The translations under genes and the position numbers were made by a program. From contig CAMCVE010000006.1 in NCBI GenBank assembly GCA_945881775.1, positions 60,288 to 124,287 on the forward strand: 64,000 nucleotides of DNA. The letters are read 5' to 3'. Shown piece after piece: positions 62,853-64,000 of the stretch. This stretch comes from Bacteriovorax stolpii (GTDB lineage Bacteria; Bdellovibrionota; UBA2428). Under the pieces are notes generated by a model. It had not been told where the DNA came from. It made no database searches and saw only the letters and a program-made list of their open reading frames with translations. Every line of letters begins with the position of its first letter. Positions within the stretch are counted from its first letter, which is position 1.

Positions 62853-63196
62853 GAAATCGATTCCTTAACTTGAACGACCATCAAATGAGGCTTCGGCGCT
62901 GTCCACGGATTGCAAGAACAGACGCGGTTGAGAGCACGAACGGATCCACTTAGCACTCCGTACTCAAGAATAGAGAGTGATGCATATTCGGAACAGCTTT
63001 GCGGATAGCGACACCCCATTCCGACACCGCCTAGAGAATGAAGCAGAGGAGCAATCATCATTTTATAGAAGGAGAAGGCGGCAAATGCGGCGAGGGCGCG
63101 GAGGGGAGTCTTTTTAAAAGCTTCTCGAAAATGGGTTTCCATTCGAGAAGAGTCACTTTTTTTTCCAGACGCTGCCGTCTGTCGAGACGAATCCAT
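62849..63196 (-). CDS. yidD: Membrane protein insertion efficiency factor YidD
   Basis: About 115 residues. Core signature CRYPQSCSEYASLSI (three Cys with two CS) and FSFYKMMIAPLLHSLG amphipathic helix, plus RVCSCNPW at the C terminus, match YidD, a helper of YidC. ATG 63196 has AAAGG four bases before it and gives an N-terminal extension of about 30 residues over E. coli; ATG 63142 is an alternative. It overlaps rnpA on the same strand in another frame by about 139 bases. Confidence 0.9.
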   Translation of the reverse strand: MDSSRQTAASGKKSDSSRMETHFREAFKKTPLRALAAFAAFSFYKMMIAPLLHSLGGVGMGCRYPQSCSEYASLSILEYGVLSGSVRALNRVCSCNPWTAPKPHLMVVQVKESIS

Positions 63197-63465
63197 AAAA
63201 CCTTTCGCTCGGAGCTCCACCCTTCCACCTTGGAAAGATCTGAGAAATAACTCCGGCATATTCTCCTAAACTTGTTGCGAGTCACCGCAGTTCCACAAGA
63301 TTTTGGGAGGCTTACGATGAGTGGCCATCTCAACTTACGTTCTTCGTCTACGTCGACCCACGCGGCCGACAAGGCACTCACACGAACACTTCCACCTCGG
63401 ACATGGAACCAGCGATGCTGCTTGGGCTTCTTTAACAAACGGAGGTCGCTAATCGACTTATTCAT
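63058..63465 (-). CDS. rnpA: Ribonuclease P protein component
   Basis: 135 residues. Protein subunit of RNase P that helps the RNA cleave pre-tRNA leaders. The RNR motif region TAVTRNKFRRICRSYF (about residues 62-77) and the preceding SLPKSCG are clear. C-terminal end is Pro/Ser-rich and encoded in the yidD overlap. ATG 63465 gives the family-like start MNKSISDLRLLKK. No Shine-Dalgarno is visible before it. Follows rpmH by 49 bases. Confidence 0.9.
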   Translation of the reverse strand: MNKSISDLRLLKKPKQHRWFHVRGGSVRVSALSAAWVDVDEERKLRWPLIVSLPKSCGTAVTRNKFRRICRSYFSDLSKVEGWSSERKVLWIRLDRRQRLEKKVTLLEWKPIFEKLLKRLPSAPSPHLPPSPSIK

Positions 63466-63514
63466 AGAAACAGCGCCATAGAACAAATACGAGCCGAGGC
63501 GCTGCCCCGTTGGC

Positions 63515-63679
63515 TTAGTTAGCTCTGCGAGTTTTGCTTGCGACGCCGACTGTGAGTTTCTTGCGACCTTTGCGGCGGCGATTGCTCAAAACCTTGCGGC
63601 CACCAGGGGTCGACATGCGCTCGAGGAAACCATGAACGCGCTTACGTTTGCGACGGCTGGGTTGATACGTTCTTTTCAT
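63515..63679 (-). CDS. rpmH: 50S ribosomal protein L34
   Basis: 54 residues, very basic. [44 protein letters not shown] matches L34 over all its 44-46 residues (cut here to its start and end); the last eight residues (ASKTRRAN) are extra. ATG 63679 is the normal start. Its promoter lies in the 124 bases before dnaA, where a long inverted repeat is seen. The conserved dnaA-rpmH pair marks the origin region. Confidence 0.95.
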   Translation of the reverse strand: MKRTYQPSRRKRKRVHGFLERMSTPGGRKVLSNRRRKGRKKLTVGVASKTRRAN

Positions 63680-63702
63680 ATGTAGCCCGTTCTTATGGCA
63701 CG

Positions 63703-63749
63703 AAGACCCTCGAAGAATCAACAGCTAAAATCAAGGTTCTTTGGGTCTT
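63703..63749. promoter_or_regulatory. Imperfect long inverted repeat between rpmH and dnaA
   Basis: Outer arms AAGACCC (63703-63709) and GGGTCTT (63743-63749) and inner arms AAGAA (63713-63717) and TTCTT (63737-63741) form a 12-bp interrupted stem across the divergent rpmH-dnaA gap. It could be a hairpin in either transcript or a binding site for a regulator. No DnaA box (TTATCCACA type) is seen here. Confidence 0.5.
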
Positions 63750-63803
63750 GAATCAGATGAGCAAAAACCCTAGAAGAGGCATCTTCCGCGGGGGTGTGCC
63801 ACG

Positions 63804-64000
63804 TTGATCCAGGAAAATTACGGCAAGTCATTTGAAGATCTGAAACAGGGTATCGAGGGGCCTCGCGGCTCTGACGTTCGCACTGTTTTAGGTGAAGTTC
63901 TGACCCCAAAATACTCTTTTGAGTCTTTTGTCGTCGGAAAAAGCAACCAATTCGCTCACGCCTCGGCTTTGGCTGTGGCCAACAAGCCCGGCGTCTACAA
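63804..64000 (+). CDS. dnaA: Chromosomal replication initiator DnaA, short N terminus, cut by window end
   Basis: Only the first 65 codons are in the window. [31 protein letters not shown] is the start of AAA+ domain III (shown here by the core [17 protein letters not shown]), diagnostic for DnaA. Before it only about 33 residues can be encoded from the TTG at 63804, and an in-frame TAG at 63771 ends any longer frame, so domain I (about 85 residues, helicase loading) has no room. GGGGG lies eight bases before the TTG. A 16-codon ORF (63757-63807) overlaps this start by its stop. Confidence 0.85.
   Translation, partial: MIQENYGKSFEDLKQGIEGPRGSDVRTVLGEVLTPKYSFESFVVGKSNQFAHASALAVANKPGVY

Noticed and set aside
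63480..63803. Classical oriC with DnaA boxes
   Set aside because: No TTATCCACA-type box or AT-rich 13-mers were found between rpmH and dnaA by eye; the origin may lie beyond the right edge.

Overview
The window is 64 kb of a compact, GC-rich Gram-negative chromosome (63 intact or near-intact genes plus a 5'-truncated and a 3'-truncated gene at the ends; no rRNA, tRNA, IS element or CRISPR array seen; no gene-free stretch above 300 bases, the longest being about 194 bases at 44885-45078). Outer-membrane barrels, an LptG-type permease, many lipoproteins and exported proteins, a bactofilin between parB and the F1Fo ATP synthase genes, and the rpmH-rnpA-yidD-yidC-khpB-mnmE-mnmG-rsmG-parA-parB order point to a diderm of the Bdellovibrionota/Oligoflexia type; this assignment is inference from gene content and order, not from a database search.

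Layout. 1-5 kb: lipocalin-like tail, metG, a secreted protein with kinase-like motifs, an MFS transporter. 5-10 kb: envelope and exported proteins (a 19-residue cysteine-repeat protein, a zinc protease lipoprotein, a trypsin-like protease, a lipoprotein) and a GST. 10-12.4 kb: AlkD-like DNA glycosylase, MarC, a ureohydrolase-fold protein with a damaged metal site. 12.3-16.3 kb (minus): a leucine/branched-chain catabolic cluster (carboxyltransferase, enoyl-CoA hydratase, HMG-CoA lyase, free biotinyl domain) led by a small barrel protein. 16.3-31 kb: plsB, DUF2400, barrels, galU, priA, exported unknowns, ROK glucokinase, lptG. 31-38.5 kb (plus): lepB, def, fmt, rpe, then hutH-hutU-hutI. 38.5-46.8 kb: a TlpA-like thioredoxin, glycerol kinase, a PlsC-like acyltransferase, a large ASH-repeat lipoprotein and a NodIJ-type ABC exporter. 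46.8-63.7 kb (all minus): radA, ATP synthase (epsilon to b', without a and c subunits), bactofilin, parB, parA, rsmG, mnmG, mnmE, khpB, yidC, yidD, rnpA, rpmH. dnaA starts on the plus strand at the right edge, so the window lies beside the replication origin and the long minus-strand block reads away from it.

Most striking signals. (1) At least eight genes have a -10-like hexamer only 6-8 bases before the start codon and no Shine-Dalgarno sequence, suggesting widespread leaderless mRNAs. (2) A near-consensus sigma-54 promoter with two upstream palindromes precedes a Gly/Met-rich exported protein. (3) dnaA has no room for domain I. (4) A parS site is read in two frames, ending mnmG and starting rsmG. 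(5) A secreted protein is built of nine 19-residue repeats each with two cysteines. (6) An arginase-fold protein lacks two of six metal ligands. (7) A secreted protein carries PI3K/FAM20-like catalytic motifs.
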